NCBI GenBank assembly: GCA_030681515.1
Contig: JAUXSE010000044.1
Coordinates: 1 to 40,967, forward strand
Length of the DNA stretch: 40,967 bases
Source: Geothrix sp.
GTDB lineage: Bacteria > Acidobacteriota > Holophagae > Holophagales > Holophagaceae
Reading direction: 5' to 3'
Below the pieces are notes generated by a model. It saw only the letters and a list, made by a program, of their open reading frames with translations, searched no databases and had not been told where the DNA came from. Made by a program: the position numbers and the translations under genes. Shown in pieces: positions 23,703 to 32,580 of this stretch; position 1 is the stretch's first letter; each line of letters starts with the position of its first letter.

Positions 23703-25840
23703 GGCATCCCCGCCTTGATCGTCACCACGGTGCCCTGCTCCAGGGGCGCGCCGGGTTCGGGGCTCTGGCCCAGCACCCGCGTGGCCGTGGTTCCCGGCGA
23801 CGATTCCACCCGGGGCGTGCCACCCACCAGCACCACGCGATGGATGGCGGCCTTGAGGCTGAGGCCCTGGAGATCAGGCACCCGGCCCCGTTCCACATGC
23901 ACGGTGGCCTCATCGGTTTCGCTCACGGACCAGTCCCGGAGGGACAGGGTGAGATCCTTTTCGCGATCGGAATCCGGCGTGGTCAGCCGGAACCGGAGGA
24001 TCCCGTCGCCGATGCGCTTGAACAGGGGCGCCGCCACATCCCCGCCCGTGGTGTCTCCCGCTGGATCGTCCAGCATCACCAGCACGCCGTACTGCGGCTT
24101 GTCCGCGGGGAAGAAGCCCATGAAGGAGGCGAAATGGCGCTTGGGGTCATATTTCCCGTCAATGAGCTTGCGGCTGGTGCCGGTCTTGCCGAAGGCCTCG
24201 ACGCCATTGTCGAGCCGCGCCTTCCTGCCGGTGCCCTGGATCAGGACGCCCTTGAGGGCCTCCTTCATCAGGCCCGCGGTCTCCTCGCTCAGGACCTGGT
24301 TCCGGACCGTGGGCTTGAACTCCTTCAGCAGTGACCCCTTGTCGTTGTAGATGCGCTGCACGAGGATCGGCTGCATCAGCTTGCCGCCGTTGGCCAGGGC
24401 GCAGCCCGCCATGAGGACCTGGAGGGGCGTGGCGCTGAGGCCATAGCCGTAGGAGAAGGTGTACTGGGTGGGCACGCTCCACCGGTCCGGCGCGATCATG
24501 CGGCCCTGGCTTTCGCCGGGGAAGTTCAGACCGGTGGCGTCGCCGAAGCCGAACCTGCGCAGGTACTGGTAGTGGATGGAGGGATCGAGGCGGATGCCCA
24601 TCTTGGCGGCGCCGATGTTGGAGCTCTGCCAGAGGACTTCCTCGAAGGTGATGACCCCGTGGCGATGGGTATCCGTGATGGGCGGCACCTTCGGGCTGTA
24701 CTGCCAGCGCCCGTCCAGGCAGTCAATGCGCTCGCCCAGGCGCACCTTGCGCTCCTCCAGGGCGATGGCGGCGGTGAAGATCTTCATGGTGGAACCGGGC
24801 TCGTAGACATCCTCCACGGGGTGCACCTTGCGCGCCGCCTTCTGGCGCTCCAGCTCCCGGCGCAGTTCCTCCCGCTCGCCCGCCGACAGCTCGGACTCGG
24901 CGCGGTTGCGGAACTTCTTCGGCAGGATGTGGTTCGGATCGAAGGTGGGCGTGCCGGCCATGGCCAGGATTTCGCCCGTCTGGGGATCCACCACCACCGC
25001 GTAGGCCGTGCGGGGCCGCGAAAGACGCATCCCCTCCTCAAGTACATTCTCGACGATGTGCTGGATGGAGGCGTCGAGACTGAGCTGGAGCGATGCGCCA
25101 TTGACGGGCATCTGGCTGTAGTTCTCCTGGAGGATGAGCAGCTTCCCGTGGGCATCGCGGGGGGCGATCAGTTCGCCCTTCACGCCCGCCAGCTGCCGGT
25201 CGTAGGTCTGCTCGATGCCGAGCTGGCCCAGGCCGTCAATGTTCGTGAAGCCGATGATCTGCGCCGCCAGGCTGCCGCGGGGGTAGAAGCGGCGGCTTTC
25301 GGGCTGGAACTCGATGCCGTCCAGCTCCAGGGCGCGGATCGTGCCGGCCTTCATGGGCGCGAGGTGGCGCTCCAGGTAGACGAAGGTCTTCTTCCGCAGG
25401 AGCTTGTCCAGCACCTGGCCCTTGGTCTGTTCCAGGATCGGGGCCAGCTTTGCGGCGACCTCCGCGGCCGCTTTCCGGTCCGGGTTCCCCCATTGACGCT
25501 CCTCCCCCCGCGTCGCCTTGTAGTCGGGGTAGAACACGCGGGGATCGGCGAACAGGCTTTCCACCTTGATCGAGATGGCCAGGGGTTCGCCCCGGCGGTC
25601 CCGCAGTTCCCCGCGGATCGGCGGCACGGGCACCACCGTGGTGTGCTGCTGCTCGGCCTTGGCCCGGTAGCGCTCGTGCTCCACGCCCTGCAGCCAGAGC
25701 AGCCGCAGCAGGATGAGCAGGGCCCAGAAGGCCATGCTGCCCATGATCCAGGGCATGCGCCGGCTCAGCAGATCCTGGGGATCCTGTCGGCCCAGCAGGC
25801 GCCGGGGAATGCGGGGTTCAGTGGCGTAGCGGAGGGACAC
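23699..25840 (-). CDS. ftsI: Division transpeptidase FtsI (class B PBP) with C-terminal PASTA domain
   Basis: 713 residues. Cross-links septal peptidoglycan. A cytoplasmic tail and one membrane segment (about residues 30-50, WIMGSMAFWALLILLRLLWL) are followed by the PBP dimerisation domain (RGELRDRRGEPLAIS). The transpeptidase has the three penicillin-binding motifs: YEPGSTMKIF (Ser-x-x-Lys, about 350), WQSSNIGAAK (SxN, about 405) and FGKTGTSRKL (KTG, about 550). The last 65 residues form one PASTA domain (GRVPDLQGLSLKAAIHRVV), as in Firmicutes and some Acidobacteria. Starts 20 bp after the 25861-25909 tandem array; translation is coupled to murE by ATGA. Confidence 0.95.
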   Translation of the reverse strand: MSLRYATEPRIPRRLLGRQDPQDLLSRRMPWIMGSMAFWALLILLRLLWLQGVEHERYRAKAEQQHTTVVPVPPIRGELRDRRGEPLAISIKVESLFADPRVFYPDYKATRGEERQWGNPDRKAAAEVAAKLAPILEQTKGQVLDKLLRKKTFVYLERHLAPMKAGTIRALELDGIEFQPESRRFYPRGSLAAQIIGFTNIDGLGQLGIEQTYDRQLAGVKGELIAPRDAHGKLLILQENYSQMPVNGASLQLSLDASIQHIVENVLEEGMRLSRPRTAYAVVVDPQTGEILAMAGTPTFDPNHILPKKFRNRAESELSAGEREELRRELERQKAARKVHPVEDVYEPGSTMKIFTAAIALEERKVRLGERIDCLDGRWQYSPKVPPITDTHRHGVITFEEVLWQSSNIGAAKMGIRLDPSIHYQYLRRFGFGDATGLNFPGESQGRMIAPDRWSVPTQYTFSYGYGLSATPLQVLMAGCALANGGKLMQPILVQRIYNDKGSLLKEFKPTVRNQVLSEETAGLMKEALKGVLIQGTGRKARLDNGVEAFGKTGTSRKLIDGKYDPKRHFASFMGFFPADKPQYGVLVMLDDPAGDTTGGDVAAPLFKRIGDGILRFRLTTPDSDREKDLTLSLRDWSVSETDEATVHVERGRVPDLQGLSLKAAIHRVVLVGGTPRVESSPGTTATRVLGQSPEPGAPLEQGTVVTIKAGMP

Positions 25841-25860
25841 GGGAGGACCGGGAAAGGTGG

Positions 25861-25909
25861 GCTTCAGGCTTCAGGCTTCAGGCTTCAGGCTTCAGGCTTC
25901 AGGCTTCAG
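25861..25909. repeat. 7-bp tandem array upstream of ftsI
   Basis: Seven exact copies of GCTTCAG on the plus strand, ending 20 bp before the ftsI start. The unit differs by one base from the CTTCAGT reading of the murF array (complement of CTGAAGA units). Confidence 0.95.
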
Positions 25910-25983
25910 GAAAGAATCCTGGTGGTTCCAACGGGCGCACATCAAGCCGTGAACGGCTTCCTCGATCTGAACGCCCCCCCTGG

Positions 25984-26109
25984 AGCCTACAGCCTAGAGC
26001 CTAGAGCCTAGAGCCTAGAGCCTAGAGCCTAGAGCCTAGAGCCTAGAGCCTAGAGCCTAGAGCCTAGAGCCTACAGCCTAGAGCCTAGAGCCTAGAGCCT
26101 ACACCCTAC
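25984..26109. repeat. 7-bp tandem array downstream of ftsL
   Basis: Seventeen copies of AGCCTAG (a few end in AC instead of AG) plus one degenerate unit. The ftsL stop codon (26108-26106, minus strand) lies in the degenerate unit, so the array begins exactly at the end of ftsL. Together with the GCTTCAG array it makes up most of the 265-bp ftsL-ftsI gap; the 70 bp between the two arrays hold nothing recognisable. Confidence 0.95.
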
Positions 26110-26474
26110 AACCCATCCGAGGACACGGGGCGCAGCTTGGCGATGCGCTGGTCCTCGGGGGTGAAGGCCCGGCGGATCAGATGGCCCTGCTTCCGCGGTT
26201 CGAGCCCCGCCTTCTGGGCGTAGACCTGGACCTCTTCGTCGCGCTGGTAGCGGCTGCGCTCAAGCATGAGCTTGCGCTGGATCTCCTCCTCCTTGCGGAT
26301 GCGCTCCTTGATCTCCCCCATGGCATAGCTGAGGCGCGTGCTCTGGACCTTCAGGTAGGCGAGGGTGCCCAGGGGCATGGCCAGGGCCAGCGCCAGCAGC
26401 AGCATGCGCAGGATGCCCTCGCTCTCCACCCTGCGGGTGGAAGCGGTGGGACTCGGCAGGGTTCCGGCGGCCAT
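26106..26474 (-). CDS. ftsL: FtsL-like cell division protein
   Basis: 122 residues. Short cytoplasmic tail, one membrane segment (about residues 22-41, LRMLLLALALAMPLGTLAYL), then a heptad-rich periplasmic coiled coil (about 42-85: EIKERIRKEEEIQRKLMLER) and a short tail. Position between rsmH and ftsI and this architecture identify the FtsL/FtsB-type divisome scaffold; sequence similarity in this family is always weak. Starts 11 bases after rsmH ends. Confidence 0.82.
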   Translation of the reverse strand: MAAGTLPSPTASTRRVESEGILRMLLLALALAMPLGTLAYLKVQSTRLSYAMGEIKERIRKEEEIQRKLMLERSRYQRDEEVQVYAQKAGLEPRKQGHLIRRAFTPEDQRIAKLRPVSSDGL

Positions 26475-26485
26475 GGGGACCTCGT

Positions 26486-27451
26486 TCAGGCGATCCGTTC
26501 CGCCACGCGCAGGCGGGCGGAGCGGGAGGGGGGATTGGCGGCGGCCTCGGCCTCGCTGGGTGGGATACCGCCGGCAGGGATGAGTTTCAGGATCCTGGGG
26601 AGTACCACCGGCGCCGTGCGGCCCGGGCCGTCGTAGATGCCAGCGAGGCGGCGCAGGGTCTGCTTGACGATGCGGTCCTCCAGGCTGTGGAAGCTGATGA
26701 CCGCGAGGCGCCCGCCGGGGCGCAGATGGGATACGGCGGATTCCAGGGAGGCGGCCAGCTGGGCCAGTTCCCCATTCACGGCGATGCGGATGGCCTGGAA
26801 GGTGCGGGTGGCGGGATCGCTGTGCCCCTTCCGCTTGGCCGGTTCCCGGGGGATCACCCGGTAGACGGCCCGGGCTAGGTCGTGGGTGGTGTCCAGGTGC
26901 CCTTCATGCAGGGCCTGGAGGATCGCCCGGGCGATGGGACGGCTGGCCCGCTCCTCGCCGTACTGGTAGATCGCGTCCGCCAGGCTTTCGTCGGTCTGTC
27001 CGGCGATCCAGTCCCGGGCGGACAGGCCATGTTCTGGATCCATCCGCATGTCGAGGGGGCCCTCGTCCCGGAAGCTGAAGCCGCGTTCCGGCGTGCGGAG
27101 CTGGAGGGTGGACACGCCAAGATCCGCCAGAATGCCGTCGAAACCTTCGGGCGCCTGCGCGGCGCGCCAGGCGAGGAAGCCGGGATCGTCCCAGAGATCC
27201 TCATAGGCGCAGGCCAGGATGCTGAGGCGGGCATCGGAACCCAGGCGCTGCCGGGCCAGGGTCCGGGCCTCGGGGTCGCGGTCCACGCCCAGGTAGCGGG
27301 CCTCGGCATCCGCACGGGCCAGCAGGGCCTCGGCGTGGCCCCCCAGTCCCAGCGTGAGATCGAGGATCCGGGCCGCCGGGGGCAGCACCAGGGCGTCCAG
27401 CACTTCCTGGAGCAGGACAGGGACATGGACCGGAAGAGGAATCGTCATCAT
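26486..27451 (-). CDS. rsmH: 16S rRNA (cytosine1402-N4)-methyltransferase
   Basis: 321 residues. SAM-dependent N4-methylation of C1402 in 16S rRNA. It starts TIPLPVHVPVLLQEVLDAL. SAM site LDLTLGLGGHAEALLAR (about residue 30) departs a little from the usual DGTxGxGGH. Then GILADLGVSTLQLRTPERGF (about 105), where most relatives have DLGVSS-QLD, and the C-terminal RPGGRLAVISFHSLEDRIVK (about 255). The ATG at 27451 overlaps the mraZ stop (TGATG); a second ATG follows directly. Confidence 0.95.
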   Translation of the reverse strand: MMTIPLPVHVPVLLQEVLDALVLPPAARILDLTLGLGGHAEALLARADAEARYLGVDRDPEARTLARQRLGSDARLSILACAYEDLWDDPGFLAWRAAQAPEGFDGILADLGVSTLQLRTPERGFSFRDEGPLDMRMDPEHGLSARDWIAGQTDESLADAIYQYGEERASRPIARAILQALHEGHLDTTHDLARAVYRVIPREPAKRKGHSDPATRTFQAIRIAVNGELAQLAASLESAVSHLRPGGRLAVISFHSLEDRIVKQTLRRLAGIYDGPGRTAPVVLPRILKLIPAGGIPPSEAEAAANPPSRSARLRVAERIA

Positions 27452-27915
27452 CAGATCCCCAGATCCGCGAGCTGGGCCAGATCCTCGGCGCCGAGGGGTT
27501 CGGCCGCCAGGCGGCGCTCGAAGCCGGCCTTGTTCCACAGGGCCAGGTGATCCATCTGCCCCAGCACCGCCACCTCGCCCGTCAACAGGGCGGCCTCGCG
27601 GAGGATGGGCGGAATGACGAAGCGGCCCTGGGCGTCGGGCTCCACTTCGCTGCCGAAGTAGGCGGTGGTCTCCAGGAACTTGCGCTTGGCGGGGCTGGTG
27701 GAAGGCAGGGCCGCCAGCCGGGCCTCGATGGCCTCCCAGACCGGCATGGGATAGAGGCGGGCCGACCGGCCATCCAGCGAGGTCAGGTAGTGCCGCAGGG
27801 CTCCGCCCCCCTCGCCCAGGGCGAAGGTTTCCAACTCGGCCTTGAAGGATGAGGGGAGCTTGAGGCGCCCCTTCTCATCCACCGTGGCTGGTGAGTTTCC
27901 GCGGAATCGAAGCAC
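27451..27915 (-). CDS. mraZ: Transcriptional regulator MraZ
   Basis: 154 residues, first gene of the division and cell wall cluster. Two AbrB-like SpoVT motifs: ATVDEKGRLKLPSSFK (about residue 11) and EVEPDAQGRFVIPPILRE (about 90). Start is GTG at 27915 with GAAAGG upstream. MraZ forms ring oligomers and binds short direct repeats in its own promoter; five such boxes lie at 27968-28012. The C-terminus is longer than E. coli MraZ only by a few residues. Confidence 0.95.
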   Translation of the reverse strand: MLRFRGNSPATVDEKGRLKLPSSFKAELETFALGEGGGALRHYLTSLDGRSARLYPMPVWEAIEARLAALPSTSPAKRKFLETTAYFGSEVEPDAQGRFVIPPILREAALLTGEVAVLGQMDHLALWNKAGFERRLAAEPLGAEDLAQLADLGI

Positions 27916-27967
27916 TTGTATCGCCTTTCAATCAGCAACCCAAAAGGAGGATGGAATCGGAGTGAGA

Positions 27968-28012
27968 CCACTTTGATCCACTTCTAACCACTTTTCTCCA
28001 CTGAGAGCCACT
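27968..28012 (-). promoter_or_regulatory. MraZ operator: five AGTGG boxes at exact 10-bp spacing
   Basis: On the mraZ strand AGTGG occurs at 28012-28008, 28002-27998, 27992-27988, 27982-27978 and 27972-27968, i.e. every 10 bp, the helical repeat. Known MraZ boxes are short G-rich direct repeats with 10-bp period upstream of mraZ (usually three or four). The cluster ends 53 bp before the mraZ GTG. No clear -35/-10 pair could be fixed. Confidence 0.9.
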
Positions 28013-28195
28013 TCAAAGTCTAGAAAGGCGCCGCTTTTCAACAAGCGGAAATAAAAGCGAAATTATGGAGTCGTTTTCGTCATGAATGAGGGCTGATAGC
28101 AATTTCGATATTTTCCGATTAATCTAAACTAGTCATCATTCCGTTTGCCGGCCCGGGAACCCCCGGGTCCTGGCCACGGGGAAAGGTGGATCGGC

Positions 28196-28594
28196 ATGGC
28201 GGAGGATCTGCGGGCTCTGGTGGAGCGATTGAAGGCGGTGTCGCATCCGCTGCGACTCCGGGTGCTGGCGCTTCTTGAATCGGGGGAGCTGTGCGTGTGC
28301 CAGGTGGCCGAGGTGCTTCAGGTGCCCCAGTCCTCGGTGTCCGAGGCCCTGCGGGAGTTGCGGCGGGCTGGCTTCGTGGTGGAGCGGAAGGAGGGGCGCT
28401 GGGTCTTCGTGTCCGTGGTGCCGGAGAAGGATGCCCCGCCCCTGCTCAAGGGCCTTCTCGCCGGGGCCGGATCGCTGGCCGAGGTCCAGCAGGATCGCGC
28501 CCGCGCCCAGGAGGTAAGAGCCATCTCCCTTCCGGTGCTGTGTTCCAAGGTCCAGAAAGCAGTCCCCGTGGAGCACGAGGCCGGTCGTGCGTGA
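28196..28594 (+). CDS. arsR: ArsR/SmtB family arsenite-responsive repressor (first copy)
   Basis: 132 residues from ATG 28196 (GGTGG upstream); the longer frame is unsupported. Winged helix with SHPLRLRVLALLESGELCVCQVAEVLQ: the ELCVC pair is the classical As(III) site of ArsR. Then the recognition helix PQSSVSEALRELRRAGFV and the wing ERKEGRWVFVSV. About 30 C-terminal residues extend past the core and include another Cys (PVLCSKVQ). Its stop overlaps the permease start, so it probably represses an arsR-permease-thioredoxin operon. Confidence 0.9.
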   Translation: MAEDLRALVERLKAVSHPLRLRVLALLESGELCVCQVAEVLQVPQSSVSEALRELRRAGFVVERKEGRWVFVSVVPEKDAPPLLKGLLAGAGSLAEVQQDRARAQEVRAISLPVLCSKVQKAVPVEHEAGRA

Positions 28595-29633
28595 GTCTCT
28601 CGTCCGGCCCGCCTTCTTCCGCCGGGGTGGCTGGCTGCTCGTGGCCCTGCCCCTGTGGATCACGCTCTATGCCGTGAACCACCCGGCGTCGGAATGGCTC
28701 ACCTTCCGCCTTCTCGGGCTCACACCCAAGTCGCACCTGGGCGACGCCGTGGCCTTCCTCTTCTACGACACGCCGAAGGTGCTGCTGCTGCTCACGCTGG
28801 TGGTCTTCATCGTCACCTTCCTCCAGACCTTCGTGAGCCCGGCCAGGGTCCGGGATGCCCTCTCCGGGCGGCGCCCCGGCCTCGGCAACGCCCTGGCCTC
28901 GCTGTTCGGGATCATCACGCCCTTCTGCTCCTGCTCGGCGGTGCCGCTGTTCATCGGCTTCCTGCGGGCGGGGGTGCCCCTGGGCGTGACCTTCAGCTTC
29001 CTGGTGGCCGCGCCCATGGTCAATGAGGTCGCCCTGGGGATGCTCTTCGCGATGTTCGGGTGGAAGATCGCCCTGCTCTATGCCGGCACCGGCGTGGCCA
29101 TCGCCTTCGGATCTGGGCTCATCCTTGGACAACTGCGCATGGAGCGTCACCTGGAGGGCTGGGTCCAAGAGGCCCTGAACGCCCCGTCCCTTGGCGAAGC
29201 CGAGGAGGAATCGTTCACCCTTCCGGTCCGTCTCGACCTGGCGGTCCAGGGCGTGAAGGAGATCGTGGGCAAGGTGTGGCCCTACATCCTGGCGGGCATC
29301 GCCGTGGGCGCCTTCATCCATGGTTACGTGCCTGAAAGCTTCATGGCAGGCCTGCTTGGCAAGAACCACTGGTACAGCGTGCCCCTGGCGGTGCTGATCG
29401 GTGTGCCCCTCTATTCGAACGCGGCGGGCGTCATGCCCATCGTAGAGGCCCTGCTGGGCAAGGGCGCGGCCCTGGGCTCCACCCTGGCTTTCATGATGGC
29501 CGTCATCGGGCTTTCGCTGCCTGAAACCATCATCCTCCGCAAGGTCATGCGCCCCCGGCTCATCGCCACCTTCGTCGGAGTGGTCGCCCTCGGCATCCTG
29601 CTGGTGGGCTATCTCTTCAACGCCATCCTCTAG
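28587..29633 (+). CDS. Permease of the ArsP/DUF318 family
   Basis: 348 residues, about eight to ten membrane segments. GTG start at 28587 overlaps the arsR stop. The family signature is GIITPFCSCSAVPLFIGFLRAG (about residue 110; Cys-Ser-Cys) followed by VAAPMVNEVALG. The second half repeats the pattern without the cysteines (GVPLYSNAAGVMPIVEALL). Members near arsenic genes export trivalent organoarsenicals (ArsP) or are of unknown specificity. Since the converging operon encodes ArsM, methylarsenite export is a reasonable guess. A thioredoxin-like gene follows eight bases downstream. Confidence 0.88.
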   Translation: MRESLVRPAFFRRGGWLLVALPLWITLYAVNHPASEWLTFRLLGLTPKSHLGDAVAFLFYDTPKVLLLLTLVVFIVTFLQTFVSPARVRDALSGRRPGLGNALASLFGIITPFCSCSAVPLFIGFLRAGVPLGVTFSFLVAAPMVNEVALGMLFAMFGWKIALLYAGTGVAIAFGSGLILGQLRMERHLEGWVQEALNAPSLGEAEEESFTLPVRLDLAVQGVKEIVGKVWPYILAGIAVGAFIHGYVPESFMAGLLGKNHWYSVPLAVLIGVPLYSNAAGVMPIVEALLGKGAALGSTLAFMMAVIGLSLPETIILRKVMRPRLIATFVGVVALGILLVGYLFNAIL

Positions 29634-29641
29634 GAGATCCC

Positions 29642-29875
29642 ATGCTCATCGAAGTCTTCGGCCCCGGTTGCGCCAAGTGCCAAACCCTGGAAAAGCACGC
29701 CAAACACGCGGCGGAGCAGTCCGGTGGCAATCACCAGGTGGTGAAGGTCTCCGACTACGCGGTCATGGTCGCCCGGGGCATCCTCAGCACCCCCGCCCTG
29801 GCGCTGGACGGCCACATCAAGTTCCAGGGCAAGGTGGCCAGTTCCGATGAAATCCTGACCCTGCTCAAGGTTTGA
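29642..29875 (+). CDS. Small thioredoxin-fold protein (redox-active disulfide type)
   Basis: 77 residues with [18 protein letters not shown]-x-x-C at residues 10-13, and cis-Pro in [10 protein letters not shown]. This matches the mini-thioredoxins (MTH895/TM0996 type) that often follow DUF318 permeases. It may reduce the permease cysteines or arsenate reductase. GGAGATCCC precedes the ATG. Its last 11 bases overlap the 3' end of the converging arsC gene. Confidence 0.92.
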   Translation: MLIEVFGPGCAKCQTLEKHAKHAAEQSGGNHQVVKVSDYAVMVARGILSTPALALDGHIKFQGKVASSDEILTLLKV

Positions 29876-30287
29876 GATGCGACTCGCCCTTCCACTGCTC
29901 CAACCGCCGACGGATCTCATCCCGACCTGCGCGAAAGCGTGTCCGTAGATCTTCAGGTGTGAGGCTCGGATCGTCGCTGGCGGGATCGGGGATGGGCCAG
30001 TGCAGGCGCTCGGCCTTGCCCAGGAACAGGGGACAGACTTCTTCGGCGCAGAGGGTAATCACCAGATCCACCGTGGCCGGGTCAATGTCCTGAACGCTCT
30101 TTGAGCGGTGGGCGGTGGCGTTGATCCCCTGTTCCGCCAGCACCTCGATGGCGTAGGGATTCACGCGGCTCGGACGGCTGCCGGCACTTTGGATGCGCAG
30201 CGTCGGGAACATCTGCCGGGCGATGCCTTCCGCCATCTGGGAGCGGGCGCTGTTGGCCACGCAGAGGAACAGGATGGAGCGCGGCAT
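29865..30287 (-). CDS. arsC: Arsenate reductase, thioredoxin-coupled (LMW phosphatase fold)
   Basis: 140 residues. Reduces arsenate to arsenite. The P-loop is [15 protein letters not shown] (catalytic Cys 9, C-x5-R). The resolving pair sits in [14 protein letters not shown] (Cys about 80 and 85), and DPASDD follows. These extra cysteines separate it from plain protein tyrosine phosphatases. It is the last gene of the leftward unit arsR-arsM-acr3-arsC, starting three bases after acr3. Confidence 0.92.
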   Translation of the reverse strand: MPRSILFLCVANSARSQMAEGIARQMFPTLRIQSAGSRPSRVNPYAIEVLAEQGINATAHRSKSVQDIDPATVDLVITLCAEEVCPLFLGKAERLHWPIPDPASDDPSLTPEDLRTRFRAGRDEIRRRLEQWKGESHLKP

Positions 30288-30290
30288 GGT

Positions 30291-31388
30291 TCACCTCTTG
30301 TCGGGTTCGACCGCGGGGCAGCAGGTGACTTCGGAGACTTCTTCGGCGCTGCCCGGATACCACTTCCCTTTCAGCCACAGGGACACGCTCACCAGGCCGA
30401 TCAGCACCGGCACCTCCACCAGCGGCCCGATGACGGCGGCGAAGGCCGCCCCATGGGCGATGCCGAAGGTGGCCACGGCCACGGCGATGGCCAATTCGAA
30501 GTTGTTGGAGGCGGCGGTGAAGCTCAGCGTCGCGCTTTGCGGGTAGGTGGCGCCCACCTGCTTCGACATCCAGAAACTCACCAGGAACATCACCACGAAG
30601 TAGATCAGCAGCGGAATGGCGATGCGGATCACATCGAAGGGCAGTTTCACGATGGTGTCGCCCTTGAGGCTGAACATCACCACGATCGTGAACAGCAGCG
30701 CCAGAAGCGTGAGCGGGCTGATCTTCGGCACGAAGACCCGGTGATACCAGTCCAGCCCCTTGAGCTTCCCGAGGATGAAGCGGGTGAGGAAGCCCGCGAT
30801 GAAGGGAATCCCCAGGTAGATGAAGACGCTCTCGGCGATCTGGCCGATGGTGATGTTTACCACGGCGCCCTGAAGGCCCAGCTTCGCCGGCAGAACGGTG
30901 GCAAAGAACCAGGCGTACACGCTGAAGAAGAGCACCTGAAAGATCGAGTTGAACGCCACCAGGCCCGCGCAGTACTCCGTATCCCCCTTGGCCAGATCAT
31001 TCCACACGATGACCATGGCGATGCAGCGGGCCAGTCCGATGAGGATCAGGCCGATCATGTACTCCGGTTTATCCCGCAGGAACAGCACGGCCAGAGCGAA
31101 CATGAGCAGGGGCCCGATCACCCAGTTCTGGACCAGCGAAAGCCCGAGCACCTTTTTGTTTTGAAACACGAGGTGCAGTTCCTCGTACTTCACTTTCGCC
31201 AGGGGCGGATACATCATCAGGATCAGGCCTGCGGCCAGCGGCACGCTGGTGGTGCCCACGTTCCAGAGATTGATCGCGTGGTTGAAGCCGGGCACGGCGA
31301 AGCCCAGCAGGACACCGAGACCCATGGCCAGGAAGATCCAGAGGGTCAGGTACCGATCGAGGAAGGAGAGGCGTTTGGGGGCGTTCAT
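30291..31388 (-). CDS. acr3: Arsenite efflux transporter ACR3
   Basis: 365 residues, ten hydrophobic segments of the BART superfamily. Characteristic sequences: [20 protein letters not shown], the essential Cys in [18 protein letters not shown] (about residue 138), [16 protein letters not shown], and [20 protein letters not shown] (about 310). Exports As(III) produced by ArsC. The short C-terminus ends [12 protein letters not shown] with adjacent cysteines that might sense or bind arsenic. It follows arsM by 13 bases. Confidence 0.94.
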   Translation of the reverse strand: MNAPKRLSFLDRYLTLWIFLAMGLGVLLGFAVPGFNHAINLWNVGTTSVPLAAGLILMMYPPLAKVKYEELHLVFQNKKVLGLSLVQNWVIGPLLMFALAVLFLRDKPEYMIGLILIGLARCIAMVIVWNDLAKGDTEYCAGLVAFNSIFQVLFFSVYAWFFATVLPAKLGLQGAVVNITIGQIAESVFIYLGIPFIAGFLTRFILGKLKGLDWYHRVFVPKISPLTLLALLFTIVVMFSLKGDTIVKLPFDVIRIAIPLLIYFVVMFLVSFWMSKQVGATYPQSATLSFTAASNNFELAIAVAVATFGIAHGAAFAAVIGPLVEVPVLIGLVSVSLWLKGKWYPGSAEEVSEVTCCPAVEPDKR

Positions 31389-31401
31389 GGCGACCCTCGC
31401 T

Positions 31402-32235
31402 TCAGGCCGGTTTGCGGGCGGCGATGATCAGGCTGGTGATGTACTCCGAGGGCAGGGTGCCCTCCGGCAGCAGCCCCAGGAGGTGGTCGGTCATCGGGTC
31501 ATCCGCGAGAAGCATGGCCTCCACCGCCTCTCCCTTGGAGGTGAGGGTCAGGTCTACGAGACCCGACGCCTGCACCATGTCGCGAAGATCATCCACCAGG
31601 GCGGCCCCCGCGATGCAGCCCACCAGGGCCTCGACGCTTTGCCGCAGGGCCTCCGGCAGCGGCTTCAGCAGCACCATGTCGGAGATGGACACCCGCCCGC
31701 CGGGCTTGAGCACGCGGGCGATCTCCTTCCAGACCGTGGCCTGGTCGGGGCTCAGGTTCAGCACGCAGTTGGAGAGCACCACGTCCACCGAAGCGTCGGG
31801 AAGGGGGATCGCCTCGATCTGCCCCTGGTGGAAGACCACGTTGTCCAGGCCGGTGCGGCGGCGAAACTCCGTAGCGTTGCGGCGGGCCTTCGCGACCATC
31901 TCGGGGGTCATGTCCACGCCGATGACCTTGCCTTCGGCACCCACCCGCTGGGCCGCCAGGAACACATCCAGACCCGCGCCACTGCCCAGATCCAGCACCG
32001 TCTCGCCGGGTTTCAGTTCAGCCAGGGCCGTGGGGTTTCCACAGGAGAGACCGAGGTTGGCGCCCTCCGGAAGCGTCGCCAGTTCCGTGTCCGAGTAGCC
32101 GACGCCCTGGGCGACCTCCCCTGCCCGACCGCCCCCGCAGCAGCCGGACTGGGGGCCGCAGCAGCCGCCGATACGGGCGATCCTGCCGTAGGCGTCCTGG
32201 ATCTTGAGGTGGGTGGGATGGGTGATCGGTTCCAT
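31402..32235 (-). CDS. arsM: Arsenite S-adenosylmethionine methyltransferase
   Basis: 277 residues from ATG 32235 (AAGGAG at ideal spacing). It methylates As(III). The N-terminal cysteine pairs [14 protein letters not shown] (about residue 24) are typical of bacterial ArsM. The SAM loop is [16 protein letters not shown] (about 78). Metal-site cysteines lie in LSCGNP (about 62), [11 protein letters not shown] (about 150) and VGCIAGA (about 200). Located between arsR and acr3. Its upstream in-frame TTG overlaps the arsR stop but lacks a ribosome site. Confidence 0.93.
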   Translation of the reverse strand: MEPITHPTHLKIQDAYGRIARIGGCCGPQSGCCGGGRAGEVAQGVGYSDTELATLPEGANLGLSCGNPTALAELKPGETVLDLGSGAGLDVFLAAQRVGAEGKVIGVDMTPEMVAKARRNATEFRRRTGLDNVVFHQGQIEAIPLPDASVDVVLSNCVLNLSPDQATVWKEIARVLKPGGRVSISDMVLLKPLPEALRQSVEALVGCIAGAALVDDLRDMVQASGLVDLTLTSKGEAVEAMLLADDPMTDHLLGLLPEGTLPSEYITSLIIAARKPA

Positions 32236-32249
32236 GGGGGCTCCTTGGG

Positions 32250-32573
32250 TCAAGGGCAGTGGGGGATCCGGCAGCCGCCGCCGCAGCAGTCCTGCCAGAG
32301 ATACTCGGTGAGGGCCTGGAGGTGATCGAAGCGGGCCGCATAGCGGATGGTGGTGCCCTGCCGCATGGCCACCAGCAGACCGGCCCCCGCCAGATCGGAC
32401 AAGTGGTGGCTCAGCGTCGAGCCCGGCATGGCGAGCCGCGCCTGGATCTCTCCCGCCGGCGTCCCCTCCATGGGCCCCTGCACGACGAGACGCACGATGG
32501 ACAACCGCGCCGGATGGCCCAATGCCTTCAGGCGCTGGGTCATGAGCCTGAGCAGTGGGTCGGAGGGGGTCAT
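32250..32573 (-). CDS. arsR: ArsR family repressor (second copy), probably leaderless
   Basis: 107 residues from ATG 32573. Winged helix: LKALGHPARLSIVRLV, recognition region MPGSTLSHHLSDLAGAGLL, wing MRQGTTIRYAARF, then a Cys-rich tail WQDCCGGGCRIPHCP that likely binds As(III). It lacks the ELCVC site of the first ArsR, so it belongs to a different ArsR subtype with a C-terminal site. An in-frame ATG at 32582 overlaps the -10 element and is unlikely to be transcribed. The -10 box ends eight bases before 32573, so the mRNA should begin at or next to this ATG. Confidence 0.9.
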   Translation of the reverse strand: MTPSDPLLRLMTQRLKALGHPARLSIVRLVVQGPMEGTPAGEIQARLAMPGSTLSHHLSDLAGAGLLVAMRQGTTIRYAARFDHLQALTEYLWQDCCGGGCRIPHCP

Positions 32574-32580
32574 GGTTAAC

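Noticed and set aside
25984-26109. CRISPR array
   Set aside because: Units of 7 bp are head-to-tail with no spacers and no cas genes nearby; it is a simple tandem repeat.
28100-28140. Promoter and ArsR operator before the first arsR (TTTCGA...TAAACT)
   Set aside because: Only weak matches to both boxes and no clear dyad; cannot be supported.
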